A stretch of 64,000 nucleotides of DNA from positions 124,001-188,000 of the forward strand of contig JAERTE010000112.1 in the NCBI GenBank assembly GCA_016845145.1. The letters are read 5' to 3'. The DNA is from Rhodospirillaceae bacterium (lineage in GTDB: Bacteria; Pseudomonadota; Alphaproteobacteria; Rhodospirillales; Casp-alpha2). Below, piece by piece: positions 16,992 through 26,271 of the stretch (the first letter of the stretch is position 1; each line of letters begins with the position of its first letter). The translations under genes were made by a program, and so were the position numbers. The notes under the pieces were generated by a model. It saw nothing but the letters and a program-made list of their open reading frames with translations, did not search any database and was not told the origin of the DNA.

Positions 16992-19082
16992 ATGGCGGAA
17001 TTCGATATCAAGAAGGCAGAGGAACTGGAGAAGAAATACGACTCCGGTCTCCATACACGCGCCGTTGGCCCGTCGCTGGTTAAGTTCACTTTCTTTTTCT
17101 CCATCCTGTTTGCCGCATATCATTACATTACCGCCGGGATCGGCGTGCCGGTCGACTACTGGCATATGGGCGTTCACATGTCCGGTGTGATTGTGCTGGT
17201 GTTCATCGCCTACCCCATGGTCAAGGGTGATCACGCCTGGGAGATGCACCCCAATACCTGGTATCGCTTTGCCAATGTGCCGCTTTGGGATTGGGTGTTG
17301 ATCGCAGCCGGGATCGCATCATCGCTATACATCGGCATCACTTGGTACGAGATCGATTTTGAATTTTTAGGCGGCCGTTTCCAGTTGCCCGAACAAGTCC
17401 TTCGGCAAGGCAATCCGCATACCATAGACGTGGTGTTTGGTACCATTTTGATTATTGTGTTGCTGGAGGCCGTACGCCGCACGCTCGGTATTATCGTGCC
17501 GATCATCATCATCTGTTTCACGCTGTTTGCGGTATTCGGTAAATACATGCCGTTTCAGGTGTTAAAGCACCCAGGCATCAACTGGGCCCAGTACATCAAT
17601 AATATGTACTTCCCGGCCGAAGGCATTTACGGCGTCACGCTGTGGATCGTTTCCACCGTGGTGTTTCACTTCGTGCTGTTCGGCGTGTTGGCCCAGAGAA
17701 TGGGCTTGGGGCAATTCTTCGTCGATATCGCCACTGTTATCGCCGGGCGTTACACCGGTGGGCTGGCCAAGGTCAGTGTCGTGTCATCGGCGTTCTTCGG
17801 CACCATTTCCGGGTCGTCTATCGCCAATACGGTGTCTACCGGCTCACTGACCATTCCCAACATGAAGCGCATGGGGTATCCCGGCCATTTGGCAGGCGGT
17901 GTCGAGGCCGCAGCCAGTGCCGGCGGCCAGATTACCCCGCCGATTATGGGCGCGGCGGCTTTCGTCATGGCAGAGTTCCTGGAGGTGCCGTACACCACCG
18001 TTGTGCTTGCTGCCCTGGTACCTGCCGCCATGCACTATGTTGGCGTCATTTCCATTGTCCATTTTCAAGCCAAGCGCTTGGGCCTGAAAGGCGTGCCAGC
18101 CGAGGATATTCCCAAGTTTTGGGACGTATTGAAACGCGGTTGGCCGACGGCGGTTCCCCTTGTTGTGTTGGTCTACGTACTGTTTAGCGGTTTCTCGCCT
18201 CATATGGCGGCGTTCTGGGGAATCTCCACCGCCTTGGCGGTCGGCATCTTGAATCCCATGCACCGGATATCGATCCGCGACATCTTTGAAGGCGCCGTCA
18301 TGGGTGTGAAGTATGCTCTGGCTGTCGGTGCGGTCTGTGCCGCGATCGGCATTGTCGTCGGCGTTGTCAATGCGACCGGTCTTGGTTTCCGTCTGGGTTT
18401 CATGGTGACCAACAGCGCCCAGACCATGGCTGAAAACATTGCACCGCTGTTCAACTGGATACCCATACTTGAAATCTCCTTACAGAACATCACCTTGTTC
18501 ATTTCGTTGGTGTTGATCGCTATTACCTGCATCTTGATGGGGGCAGGTTTGCCGACCACGGCGCTCTACATCATGTTGGCTACGGTCGCGCAGCCCGCTC
18601 TTGGCAATTTGGGCGTGCCGCCATTGGCGTCGCACCTGTTCGTGCTTTACTACGGCGTCATCTCCGAGATCACGCCGCCGGTTTGTGCATCTGCCTACGC
18701 GGCGGCGGGGATTGCGGGTGCTAACCCATTTAAGACAGGCGTATCGGCATTCACGCTCGGTATCGGTAAACTCATTGTGCCGATGGTGTTCGTCTACTCG
18801 CCGGCGATGTTGATTGTGTTGCCAGAATTCTTCACATGGAGCGCCTTCCTGGAAACCAGCCTGACCTGTGCGTTGGGCGTGTTGATGTTGGCAACGTCTG
18901 TGAGCGCTTATTTCATTGCGCCCATGCCGGGGCCGTTCCGTGCGATGATCGCGCTGGCAGGCATCTTCATGGTGGCGCCTGGGATTGAGAGTGATCTTTG
19001 GGCGTTGGCCTTTGCGGCACCGGTTATTGTCCAGCAGATCATCGGCAGACGCGCGCAACGAGCTGCCGAGGCCATCGCCTAG
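16992..19082 (+). CDS. TRAP transporter permease, fused DctQM (TAXI type)
   Basis: About 696 residues with many transmembrane segments in the inner membrane. The N-terminal ~200 residues correspond to the small DctQ-like part. The large DctM-like part follows, with GTISGSSIANTVSTGSLTIP, EAAASAGGQITPPIMGAAAF, GLGFRLGFMVTNSA and SEITPPVCASAYAAAGIAGA. This fusion is standard for TAXI-TRAP systems. The chosen ATG at 16992 is preceded by GGTGGAG; a GTG at 16980 would lie inside that site. It works with the receptor just upstream as a sodium-driven uptake system. Confidence 0.95.
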   Translation: MAEFDIKKAEELEKKYDSGLHTRAVGPSLVKFTFFFSILFAAYHYITAGIGVPVDYWHMGVHMSGVIVLVFIAYPMVKGDHAWEMHPNTWYRFANVPLWDWVLIAAGIASSLYIGITWYEIDFEFLGGRFQLPEQVLRQGNPHTIDVVFGTILIIVLLEAVRRTLGIIVPIIIICFTLFAVFGKYMPFQVLKHPGINWAQYINNMYFPAEGIYGVTLWIVSTVVFHFVLFGVLAQRMGLGQFFVDIATVIAGRYTGGLAKVSVVSSAFFGTISGSSIANTVSTGSLTIPNMKRMGYPGHLAGGVEAAASAGGQITPPIMGAAAFVMAEFLEVPYTTVVLAALVPAAMHYVGVISIVHFQAKRLGLKGVPAEDIPKFWDVLKRGWPTAVPLVVLVYVLFSGFSPHMAAFWGISTALAVGILNPMHRISIRDIFEGAVMGVKYALAVGAVCAAIGIVVGVVNATGLGFRLGFMVTNSAQTMAENIAPLFNWIPILEISLQNITLFISLVLIAITCILMGAGLPTTALYIMLATVAQPALGNLGVPPLASHLFVLYYGVISEITPPVCASAYAAAGIAGANPFKTGVSAFTLGIGKLIVPMVFVYSPAMLIVLPEFFTWSAFLETSLTCALGVLMLATSVSAYFIAPMPGPFRAMIALAGIFMVAPGIESDLWALAFAAPVIVQQIIGRRAQRAAEAIA

Positions 19083-19108
19083 TCGGCCCAAATAAGCCCG
19101 AGGCGGAC

Positions 19109-20221
19109 ATGAAGATAACCGGACTGCGAACAACGCCGCTGCTCATCCCCTATGTGACAGCGTACCATATGACCCAGGGGCCGCGCACAGAAGCGTCCGT
19201 GGTGCTGGTCGAGGTCGAGACCGACACGGGATTGATCGGCATTGGTGAGTCTCTCGCGCGGCCCAGTGCGGCGTTGATTACCGATGCTCTCGAAGCGTGC
19301 GCCGATCTCGTCATCGGACAAAATCCATTTGCCGTGGATGCCGTGATTGAAGCTGTGTATCGCAGGCTGGTCTCGGTGCCGGGCGCCGACATGGACCGCA
19401 TGGCGCGGCTAATCGTCGCCGGCCTGGACATGGCGCTTTGGGACGTAGCTGGGCAGGCCGCCGGGCAGCCTGTTCACGCAATGATGGGGGGCGCTGTCCA
19501 CTCCCATATTCAGTACTTTGCGTTCGTCGATGGCGATAGTCCGGAGGCTATCGCCGAAGAGGCGCGTCGCGCCGTGGACCAGGGCATTGAGGTGATTTAC
19601 GTGAAGCTCGGGCGGGGCAATGAAATGGACGTCGCTTGCACCGCTGCCATCCGTGCGGCCATCGGCGACAAGCGCCTACGCATTGATGCCAACGAGGCAT
19701 GGGATGTGATGACCGCCATCAGAATGATCCAGCGCCTAGAGCCGTATGATCTGGAGTTCGTAGAGCAACCCGTGTCCAGCCGCAGCCTGGATGCCATGCG
19801 TCAGGTGAAGGAGGCGGTGAACGTTCCCTTGGCGGCTGATCAGGCGATCCATTCACCGCACGATGTTTATGCCTACTGCCGTGCCCAGGCCGCGGACGTC
19901 ATTGTTCTCGGTCCACATGAAGCGGGCGGATTGGGCCAATTGCGCAAGGCGGCTGCCGTCGCCGAAGCGGCGGGGGTTCGAATCTGTATTCACGGCGCCA
20001 CGGAATCGGGCATTACCACCGTTGCCAACCACCATGCAGCCCTGACGTTCCCCAATATCGATGATGGCAACCAGATCATGTGCCGGTTCATCAATGATGA
20101 TCTTATTTCTTCACCGGACCTGACTTTGAAAGACGGCAAGCTTCCGGTCTTTGATGGGCCGGGGTTCGGTATTGGTCTTGATCGCGACGCCATTGCGCGT
20201 GCCCAGGAACGGATTCGATGA
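19109..20221 (+). CDS. mandelate racemase/muconate lactonizing enzyme family (enolase superfamily)
   Basis: 370 residues with the capping domain (RTEASVVLVEVETDTGLIGI) and a TIM barrel. Metal ligands look intact: RIDANEAW (Asp), FVEQP (Glu) and AADQAI (Asp). The catalytic lysine motif on strand 2 reads VIYVKLGRG, so the first Lys of 'KxK' is Tyr. The MLE-type Lys on strand 6 is absent (VIVLGPHEAGGL, with a His nearby). IHGATESGI closes the site. The reaction is therefore uncertain: epimerase or dehydratase chemistry with other bases. It sits between the transporter and the oxidase genes and abuts the next ATG. Confidence 0.85.
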   Translation: MKITGLRTTPLLIPYVTAYHMTQGPRTEASVVLVEVETDTGLIGIGESLARPSAALITDALEACADLVIGQNPFAVDAVIEAVYRRLVSVPGADMDRMARLIVAGLDMALWDVAGQAAGQPVHAMMGGAVHSHIQYFAFVDGDSPEAIAEEARRAVDQGIEVIYVKLGRGNEMDVACTAAIRAAIGDKRLRIDANEAWDVMTAIRMIQRLEPYDLEFVEQPVSSRSLDAMRQVKEAVNVPLAADQAIHSPHDVYAYCRAQAADVIVLGPHEAGGLGQLRKAAAVAEAAGVRICIHGATESGITTVANHHAALTFPNIDDGNQIMCRFINDDLISSPDLTLKDGKLPVFDGPGFGIGLDRDAIARAQERIR

Positions 20222-21463
20222 ATGGCTGAACGTGTAACCATCGTAGGTGCGGGTATCGTCGGTATTTGTACGGCGCTCTCTTTGTTGGAAAAAGGCGCGG
20301 AGGTGGAAATCATCGACCGTGACGCGCCCGCCGAAGGCGCCAGCCACGGCAATGCCGGTGTGATTTCGCCATGGACCTGCGTGCCGCAATCGATGCCGGG
20401 CGTGTGGAAGAACGTGCCGAAATGGCTGCTTGATCCGGAAGGCCCGGTGGCCTTGCGTTGGGGATATCTGCCGAAATTTTTGCCTTGGGCGATGAAATTT
20501 TTGCGTGCGGCTGATGAAGCCGGCCTTCCCGCCATTGGTGACGCTATGAGTGCGCTCAACCGACCGAATGTCGATCTTTACCGGCGGCACTTGGATGGCA
20601 CAGGGCATGAGGCCTTGGTCGGGGATTCGATGTATGTCCATGTGTATCGAAACCCGGCGGACGCGGACTTGACGCAATTGGCGTGGCGCATGCGCGCAGA
20701 GCGCGATGTGCCGCTGCAAGTCGTTGGCGAAGGGGAACTGCACGAGATTGAGCCGGCCCTGTCGCCAGACTACAAGGCGGCGGTTTTACTCAAAGATCAG
20801 GCCCGTGCCCTCGACCCTCGCGCCATCGGCAAGGTCCTGGCGGAAAAGGCGCAGGCCATGGGTGCCACGTTCCGGCAATCGGCTGTTCACAAACTTCAGC
20901 CGGCTGGCGAGGGCGGGTGGATATTGCATACCGATGATGGAGAATTGCCTGCCGAGAAACTGGTCGTTGCCGCTGGTGCCTGGTCGGCCAGGTTGCTCGA
21001 GCCCCTGGGCATCAAGGTGCCGCTGGAGGCTGAACGCGGATATCACCTGGTGTTTCAAAACCCCGGTATTACCGTCAACAATTCGATCATGGATACCGAA
21101 GGCAAGTTTGTTGCCAGTTTTATGAATGCAGGCGTGCGCTGCGCCGGTACGGCTGAGTTTGCCGGGCTTGATGCGGCTCCCGATTACCGCCGCGCGCAGG
21201 TGTTTTCGCGGCTCACCAAACGTCTGTTCCCCGATATCAACACGGACGATGCCGTGGAGTGGATGGGAAGCCGGCCATCTTTACCCGACAGTTTACCGTG
21301 TCTGGGGGAAGTGCCGGGACATACAGGTCTTTTCGCGGCCTTCGGCCACAGCCATTACGGTTTCGGTATGGCGCCCAACACCGGTCGCGTCGTTGCCGAA
21401 GTAGTGAGAGGTGCGGTCCCCAACATCGATATGTCGCCCTACCGTATAGATCGGTTCGCATGA
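20222..21463 (+). CDS. FAD-dependent D-amino-acid dehydrogenase-like oxidoreductase (DadA family)
   Basis: 413 residues. The N-terminal FAD Rossmann motif VTIVGAGIVGICTALSLLEK is followed by EGASHGNAGVISP, the DadA-type insertion with the LDPEGPVALRWGYLPKF region, and the C-terminal GHSHYGFGMAPNTGRVVAEV, which is the FAD C-terminal motif. DadA enzymes oxidise D-amino acids to 2-oxo acids and feed the respiratory chain. Here the preceding epimerase-like enzyme and the TRAP importer suggest action on an imported amino or imino acid (inference). It starts directly after the previous stop and ends with ATGA into the next gene. Confidence 0.88.
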   Translation: MAERVTIVGAGIVGICTALSLLEKGAEVEIIDRDAPAEGASHGNAGVISPWTCVPQSMPGVWKNVPKWLLDPEGPVALRWGYLPKFLPWAMKFLRAADEAGLPAIGDAMSALNRPNVDLYRRHLDGTGHEALVGDSMYVHVYRNPADADLTQLAWRMRAERDVPLQVVGEGELHEIEPALSPDYKAAVLLKDQARALDPRAIGKVLAEKAQAMGATFRQSAVHKLQPAGEGGWILHTDDGELPAEKLVVAAGAWSARLLEPLGIKVPLEAERGYHLVFQNPGITVNNSIMDTEGKFVASFMNAGVRCAGTAEFAGLDAAPDYRRAQVFSRLTKRLFPDINTDDAVEWMGSRPSLPDSLPCLGEVPGHTGLFAAFGHSHYGFGMAPNTGRVVAEVVRGAVPNIDMSPYRIDRFA

Positions 21464-22563
21464 GAAACACCTTCGACGCCGTTGTTATTGGCGGAGGGCT
21501 TTTGGGCTCGGCCATTGGTTTCGGCCTAGCAAGGCATGGGCTCACGACGGCAATCCTCGATGAAGGCGACATAGCGTACCGTGCGGCGCGTGGAAATTTC
21601 GGCTTGGTCTGGGTGCAAAGCAAGGGAATTGGAGCCCCGATCTATGCGGATTGGACCATGCGGTCATCGGATTTGTGGTCCGAGTTTGCGCTCGAACTTC
21701 AAGAACGCACGGGCATTGATGTCATTCACTCGCGGCCGGGCGGCATCCATATCTGTTTGTCGGAAGCCGAATTCGAGGAGCGCGCAAGGAAGATGATGAC
21801 CCTCGGCGGCCATCAAAAAGAAAAGTTCACCCACGAAATGCTCGACCACAAGGCCATGGCCGAGCATCTGCCGGGATTGGGACCAGAGGTGGTGGGCGGC
21901 TCTTTTTCACCGCACGACGGACATGTCAATCCATTGCGGCTGATGCGGGCAATGCAGCGCGCATTCGGCGACCTCGGCGGCGATATCCGCACCGACAGCC
22001 GCGCGCTGAAAATCACCCAGGATGGTGAGAGCTTTTCTGTGCAGACCAAAGGCGGCGATATCTCGGCTGGCCGAGTCGTATTGGCGGCGGGGCTGGGCAA
22101 CCGGGATTTAGCATCCATGGTCGATCTCGATCAGCCGGTACGCCCGGTCAAGGGGCAGATCATGGTCTCCGAGCGCGTGCAGCCGTTTCTGAACATACCC
22201 ACAACTCACGTGCGCCAAACCGGTGAAGGCACGGTGATGATCGGTGATTCTCATGAAGAGGTCGGCTTTGATCTCTCGTCGACGCCGCGCATCGCGCGCG
22301 ATATCGCTGATCGTGCTCGGCGGTCATTTCCGTTTCTGAACCGCGTGCGCATCGTGCGCACCTGGGCGGCGCTCAGGGTTATGACGCCGGATGGCCTGCC
22401 AATCTACGATCAATCGGAAAGCATGCCCGGCGCCTTTAGTGCATCGTGCCACAGCGGTGTCACCTTGGCGGCAGTTCATGCCATGACCTATGCGCCATAC
22501 GTAGCCGAGGGGAAGTTGGGCCGCGAGTTGGCGGGGCTGAGTGCTAGGAGGTTCGATGTTTAA
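21460..22563 (+). CDS. FAD-dependent oxidoreductase, DAO fold (beta subunit-like of an HcnC/LhpB-type dehydrogenase)
   Basis: 367 residues. FDAVVIGGGLLGSAIGFGLA is the FAD-binding start, then ARGNFGLVWVQSKG, and the C-terminal CHSGVTLAAVHAMTYAPYVA. The start ATG is at 21460, overlapping the previous stop by 4 bp. It is followed by a small 2Fe-2S protein and an FAD/NAD protein with a BFD-like cluster. This is the gene set of heteromeric dehydrogenases such as hydrogen cyanide synthase HcnABC and D-hydroxyproline dehydrogenase. By that analogy it is the substrate-oxidising beta subunit. Confidence 0.87.
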   Translation: MRNTFDAVVIGGGLLGSAIGFGLARHGLTTAILDEGDIAYRAARGNFGLVWVQSKGIGAPIYADWTMRSSDLWSEFALELQERTGIDVIHSRPGGIHICLSEAEFEERARKMMTLGGHQKEKFTHEMLDHKAMAEHLPGLGPEVVGGSFSPHDGHVNPLRLMRAMQRAFGDLGGDIRTDSRALKITQDGESFSVQTKGGDISAGRVVLAAGLGNRDLASMVDLDQPVRPVKGQIMVSERVQPFLNIPTTHVRQTGEGTVMIGDSHEEVGFDLSSTPRIARDIADRARRSFPFLNRVRIVRTWAALRVMTPDGLPIYDQSESMPGAFSASCHSGVTLAAVHAMTYAPYVAEGKLGRELAGLSARRFDV

Positions 22564-22882
22564 GCGTATTGCCGAAACAGGCCGGAACTTGATCGAGTTT
22601 GAGTTCGAAAGCCAAACCGTCTCTGCCCACGATGAGGACACGGTTGCTGCGGCTCTGTTGGCCGCTGGGAAAATTCAATTCCGCGACACGCCCGAGAAAG
22701 ACCGCCCACGTGGCCCGTTCTGCATGATGGGCGTATGTTTTGATTGTTTGATGGTCATTGATGGCGTGCCAAATAGGCAAGCGTGTCAGGTCCAGGTTGC
22801 ACCTGGCATGAAGGTCGTTCGGCAGAAAGGAGCTTCGGCCGCGGGTCCCGAGGATGCGTCGAGTAGCGGAGGCGGCGCATGA
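22556..22882 (+). CDS. 2Fe-2S ferredoxin-like subunit (HcnA/LhpF-type)
   Basis: A 108-residue soluble protein with four cysteines in the ferredoxin order: C56, C61 and C64 in FCMMGVCFDCLMVIDG, and C77 in RQACQV. This is the plant-type 2Fe-2S arrangement found in the small subunit of HcnABC-like dehydrogenases and at the N-terminus of sarcosine oxidase alpha. The start at 22556 is preceded by AGGAGG, which lies inside the end of the previous gene. It overlaps both neighbours (8 bp and 4 bp), so stoichiometric synthesis of a complex is likely. The Gly/Ser-rich tail (SSGGGA) appears flexible. Confidence 0.9.
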   Translation: MFKRIAETGRNLIEFEFESQTVSAHDEDTVAAALLAAGKIQFRDTPEKDRPRGPFCMMGVCFDCLMVIDGVPNRQACQVQVAPGMKVVRQKGASAAGPEDASSSGGGA

Positions 22883-24276
22883 GCTCCGACGTCATCATCA
22901 TCGGTGCTGGCCCTGCCGGCTTGGCGGCGGCGGCGACGCTGTCGGAATCCGGCGCAGCTGTGTTGCTGCTCGATGATCAACCGGCGCCCGGTGGTCAGAT
23001 TTATCGCGCCATCGAGCGCGCCGGCACCACTGAAGAGAAAGTCTTGGGCGCGGAATATGTTGCCGGCCGCCCATTGACCGAAGCCATGCGCGCGCAGTCA
23101 ATCGACTATGTGCCGGACGCAGCCGTCTGGCAGGTGACGGACGGACGGGAAGTCGGCTATTCCACCGGCGGCAAGGCCAAACTGGTGCGCGCACCTTGGG
23201 TGATCCTCGCCACTGGCGCGCAAGAACGCCCGTTTCCCATTCCCGGCTGGACGCTGCCGGGGGTAATGATGGCAGGCGCCGCACAAACGCTTCTCAAGTC
23301 GTCAGGATTGGCTGCTGATGGTGCCGTGTTCGCCGGTACCGGGCCGTTGTTATACCTAGTGGCTTATCAATACCTGAAAGCCGGGGTCGACATCACGGCG
23401 ATACTCGACACTACGGACAGCGGCAACCGTTGGGCGGCACTGAAACACCTGCCGGGCGCTTTGGCGCGTTGGGAACTGCTAAGCAAGGGCCGGCGCTGGA
23501 TGGCCGAAATCAAGCAAAGCGGCACGCGGGTTATTTCGGGCGTGACGGCGCTCAAGGTACTGGGCGAGGATGCGGCCACCGGTGTCGGATACCGGGTTGG
23601 CAGCGGCGGATGGCAAGAAGCCTCCAGCACGCATATTTTCTTGCATCAAGGCGTGGTGCCGAACGTGAACTTGGGTATGGCCGCGGGCATTGCCTATGAT
23701 TGGGACCCGCTGCAACTGTTCTGGCATCCGCGCACCGATGAATGGGGGCGTACGGACATCGACGGTATTGCCGTCGCCGGTGACGGTGCTGGGATCGGCG
23801 GCGCCTTGGCGGCGGAAGCGGCGGGGCGGATGGCCGCACTCGGCGTTTTGACGGAACTCGGCAAGATTGACGCGGCGGAGCGTGAGCGCCGTTCGAGGGA
23901 GCCCAGGCAGACCTGGAACCGTGAGCGGAAAATACGGCCATTTCTCGATGCCTGGTTCCGACCGGCGGATCACTTCCGGGTGCCGGTCGATGAAAACACG
24001 GTCATCTGCCGATGCGAGGAACTGACGCTGAAGGACATTCGTGATACTCTCGATATCGGTCTCGCCGGGCCAAACCAATTGAAGAGTTATTGCCGAGCCG
24101 GCATGGGGCCGTGCCAGGGGCGCTTTTGCGGCCTGACGGTGCAGGAGTTGATGGCCGCTGCCAGCGGGCGCGACGCGGCGGATGTCGGCTACTACCGTTT
24201 GCGTCCGCCGATCAAGCCAGTGCCGCTGCAAGAGCTCGCCGATCTGGAAACCGACCCCTCGATCAACGATGCCTAA
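22879..24276 (+). CDS. FAD/NAD(P)-binding oxidoreductase with C-terminal BFD-like 2Fe-2S domain (HcnB/LhpE-type alpha subunit)
   Basis: 465 residues. Residues 4-15 (DVIIIGAGPAGL) bind FAD. WVILATGAQERPFPIPGWTL and the central GTGPLLYLVAYQYLKAGVDI form the second nucleotide-binding half, and GDGAGIGGALAAEAAGRMAA is the second FAD contact. The C-terminal BFD-like module (about 375-417) has Cys 377, 379, 405, 412 and 417 in ICRCEELTLKDIR and CRAGMGPCQGRFCG. Together with the flanking 2Fe-2S and DAO genes it forms an HcnABC-like or D-hydroxyproline-dehydrogenase-like complex that passes electrons to quinone or an electron-transfer protein (family knowledge). Confidence 0.9.
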   Translation: MSSDVIIIGAGPAGLAAAATLSESGAAVLLLDDQPAPGGQIYRAIERAGTTEEKVLGAEYVAGRPLTEAMRAQSIDYVPDAAVWQVTDGREVGYSTGGKAKLVRAPWVILATGAQERPFPIPGWTLPGVMMAGAAQTLLKSSGLAADGAVFAGTGPLLYLVAYQYLKAGVDITAILDTTDSGNRWAALKHLPGALARWELLSKGRRWMAEIKQSGTRVISGVTALKVLGEDAATGVGYRVGSGGWQEASSTHIFLHQGVVPNVNLGMAAGIAYDWDPLQLFWHPRTDEWGRTDIDGIAVAGDGAGIGGALAAEAAGRMAALGVLTELGKIDAAERERRSREPRQTWNRERKIRPFLDAWFRPADHFRVPVDENTVICRCEELTLKDIRDTLDIGLAGPNQLKSYCRAGMGPCQGRFCGLTVQELMAAASGRDAADVGYYRLRPPIKPVPLQELADLETDPSINDA

Positions 24277-25384
24277 CCCCCGGACGACCGATGTGCTGGT
24301 TGTCGGTGGCGGTATCCACGGCTGCTCCGCGGCGCTGCACCTAGCCGGGCGCGGGCTCAAGGTCACCGTGCTTGAGAAAGATCATGTTGCCCGTCATGCG
24401 TCTGGCGTCAATGCAGGCGGCGTGCGCCGGCTCGGTCGCGATCCGGCCGAGGTGCCTATCGCGCAGGCCGCGTGGGAACTGTGGCAAGACATGCCCGCCT
24501 TGGTCGATGATCATTGCGGCTATCGGCGCTCACGGTACCTAAAAGTTGTACGTTCCGATGCCGAACTTGATAGCGCGCGCGCCCGTGTTGCCGAACTCAA
24601 TGCATTGGGCTTCCAACACGAAGAGATCATCGACCGCGATACCTTGCGTGACTTTCTCCCCGCCGCAGCCGAGCATTGTTTGGGCGCGCTCCACGTCGAT
24701 GGCGACGGTTCGGCATTGCCGTTCAGGACCACGATAGCCTTCAAGCGCCGGGCCGAAGCGATCGGCGTTGCGGTGCTGGAAAATTCCCCGGTCACCGCTG
24801 TTTCGCGCCACGCCGGCAATTGGCTGGTGACAACCGCCGCCGGAACGTTTGAAGCGCCGATACTGGTCAATGCTGCCGGCGCCTGGGGCGGCAAGCTGGC
24901 CGGCTGGTTGGGCGACGAGGTGCCGCTCGAAGCGCACGCGCCGATGCTGGTCATAACCCAACGTATGCCGCGATTCGTGGAACCGGTGGTCGGCGCCCAG
25001 GGCGCGGCCTTGTCGTTCAAACAGTTTGAGAACGGCACGGTGCTGATTGGCGGCGGTGTGCGGGGTAGAGCTTACCCTGATGACAACCGCACCCGGCTCG
25101 ACATGGCGGGGCTGGCCGGCTTTCTAGAGACCGCGCGCGATATCTTCCCGGTTATGCGAGGCGCCAACATCGTTCGTGCCTGGGCCGGTATCGAGGGCTA
25201 TACGCCGGACAACCTGCCGGTCATCAGTAGGGGCGGCGCCGATGGCGTGGTGCATGCTTTCGGTTTTTCCGCACATGGCTTCCAGTTAGCCCCGGCGGTC
25301 GGGGGCATTGTCGCGCATTTGGCCATGGGCGAGACGCCGAATTTGCCGATCACGCCGTTCCGGGTTGACCGCTTCGCCGCTTAG
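24269..25384 (+). CDS. FAD-dependent oxidoreductase, DAO family (second DAO enzyme after the HcnABC-like set)
   Basis: 371 residues. DVLVVGGGIHGCSAALHLAG is the FAD motif, HASGVNAGGVRRLGRD the conserved isoalloxazine region, and AFGFSAHGFQLAPAVGGIVA the C-terminal FAD contact. It resembles glycine/sarcosine-oxidase-type DAO proteins and is a paralogue of the enzyme at 21460. Two DAO subunits around one 2Fe-2S/FAD pair suggest two substrates sharing one electron-transfer core, or consecutive oxidations (inference). The start ATG overlaps the previous gene by 8 bp. Its stop overlaps the convergent PhyH stop by 4 bp. Confidence 0.87.
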   Translation: MPNPRTTDVLVVGGGIHGCSAALHLAGRGLKVTVLEKDHVARHASGVNAGGVRRLGRDPAEVPIAQAAWELWQDMPALVDDHCGYRRSRYLKVVRSDAELDSARARVAELNALGFQHEEIIDRDTLRDFLPAAAEHCLGALHVDGDGSALPFRTTIAFKRRAEAIGVAVLENSPVTAVSRHAGNWLVTTAAGTFEAPILVNAAGAWGGKLAGWLGDEVPLEAHAPMLVITQRMPRFVEPVVGAQGAALSFKQFENGTVLIGGGVRGRAYPDDNRTRLDMAGLAGFLETARDIFPVMRGANIVRAWAGIEGYTPDNLPVISRGGADGVVHAFGFSAHGFQLAPAVGGIVAHLAMGETPNLPITPFRVDRFAA

Positions 25385-26271
25385 TCGGCGGCATCCTCGC
25401 CTGCCTGGGCTGCATAGATAGACGTATAGCCGCCCGACCAATCGGGCGGGATTTGGCATGGCCTGGGGTCGTGATGCGCCCATTTGACGTCTTCACCGCG
25501 TACGATCTCATAAGTATGAGAGGAAGGTTGCGGATGCGGCGTGTAAGGCTTGGCATCGGCCGACGTGAAGCAGTTGAGTAGCAACGGTCGTGGTTCCGGC
25601 GATTTCGATGACGGTGAATAATGCAGTGCCCGGGCATTGTGTACGGTTATGGAACCCGCGATGCCGGTGAGGTAATCCGCACGGCTCATATCCACAGCTG
25701 CGGCATCCTCATCCGATAGCATGCCGGTCCAATTGCCGTCGCTGTCGTACTGATCGTAAAGGTCATCCAGATGCGAGTCGCGCGCGATGGCCAACGGGCC
25801 ATTGTTCATGTCGGTATCGGCCAAATAGCAACCGATGGTAATGACGTTGTAGTTGGTGTGCGGGAAGAACTGGATGTCTTGGTGCCACTTCACGGTATCG
25901 CTCTCGTCGAACCATTTGAAGTTCAGCTTCGAGTGATGGAACGTCACGTTCGGCCCGACTAAGTCAGCGGCCACATCGGCGAGCAGGCCCTTGGCAAAAT
26001 CCCAGTAGGCGGCGTGCTGATCGTCGGGGATTTTCAGCCGCCTAAGCACGGGATTGTCGGCGGAATGGCCGGGGCCGATGTCGTAGTTGTCGTCGGATTC
26101 CGTCTGCGCTCGGCTTTTGTCCAAAAACGCGGCGGTCACCGCTTGCAACTCGGCCAACGTATCCGCCGGCACCAAACCCGGTACCGAGACGTAGCCGTGA
26201 TCGAAATAATGCTGGCGTTGGTCCTGGCTCAGGACACGGGCGGGATAGGCGAGAATGTCTTCAGGCGTCAT
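25381..26271 (-). CDS. phytanoyl-CoA dioxygenase (PhyH) family Fe(II)/2-oxoglutarate oxygenase
   Basis: 296 residues with the PhyH double-stranded beta helix. The iron-binding HxD is in VKWHQDIQFFPHTNY (His130, Asp132). A distal His lies in GSITVHNARALHYSP (His211, or His217). The 2-oxoglutarate Arg is probable in EPRPLLLNCF. The family hydroxylates a wide range of acids and quaternary amines, so the substrate is unknown. It follows the PanB paralogue with an ATGA overlap and faces the DAO operon with overlapping stops, so the two likely belong to one degradative locus. Confidence 0.88.
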   Translation of the reverse strand: MTPEDILAYPARVLSQDQRQHYFDHGYVSVPGLVPADTLAELQAVTAAFLDKSRAQTESDDNYDIGPGHSADNPVLRRLKIPDDQHAAYWDFAKGLLADVAADLVGPNVTFHHSKLNFKWFDESDTVKWHQDIQFFPHTNYNVITIGCYLADTDMNNGPLAIARDSHLDDLYDQYDSDGNWTGMLSDEDAAAVDMSRADYLTGIAGSITVHNARALHYSPSSKSPEPRPLLLNCFTSADAKPYTPHPQPSSHTYEIVRGEDVKWAHHDPRPCQIPPDWSGGYTSIYAAQAGEDAAD

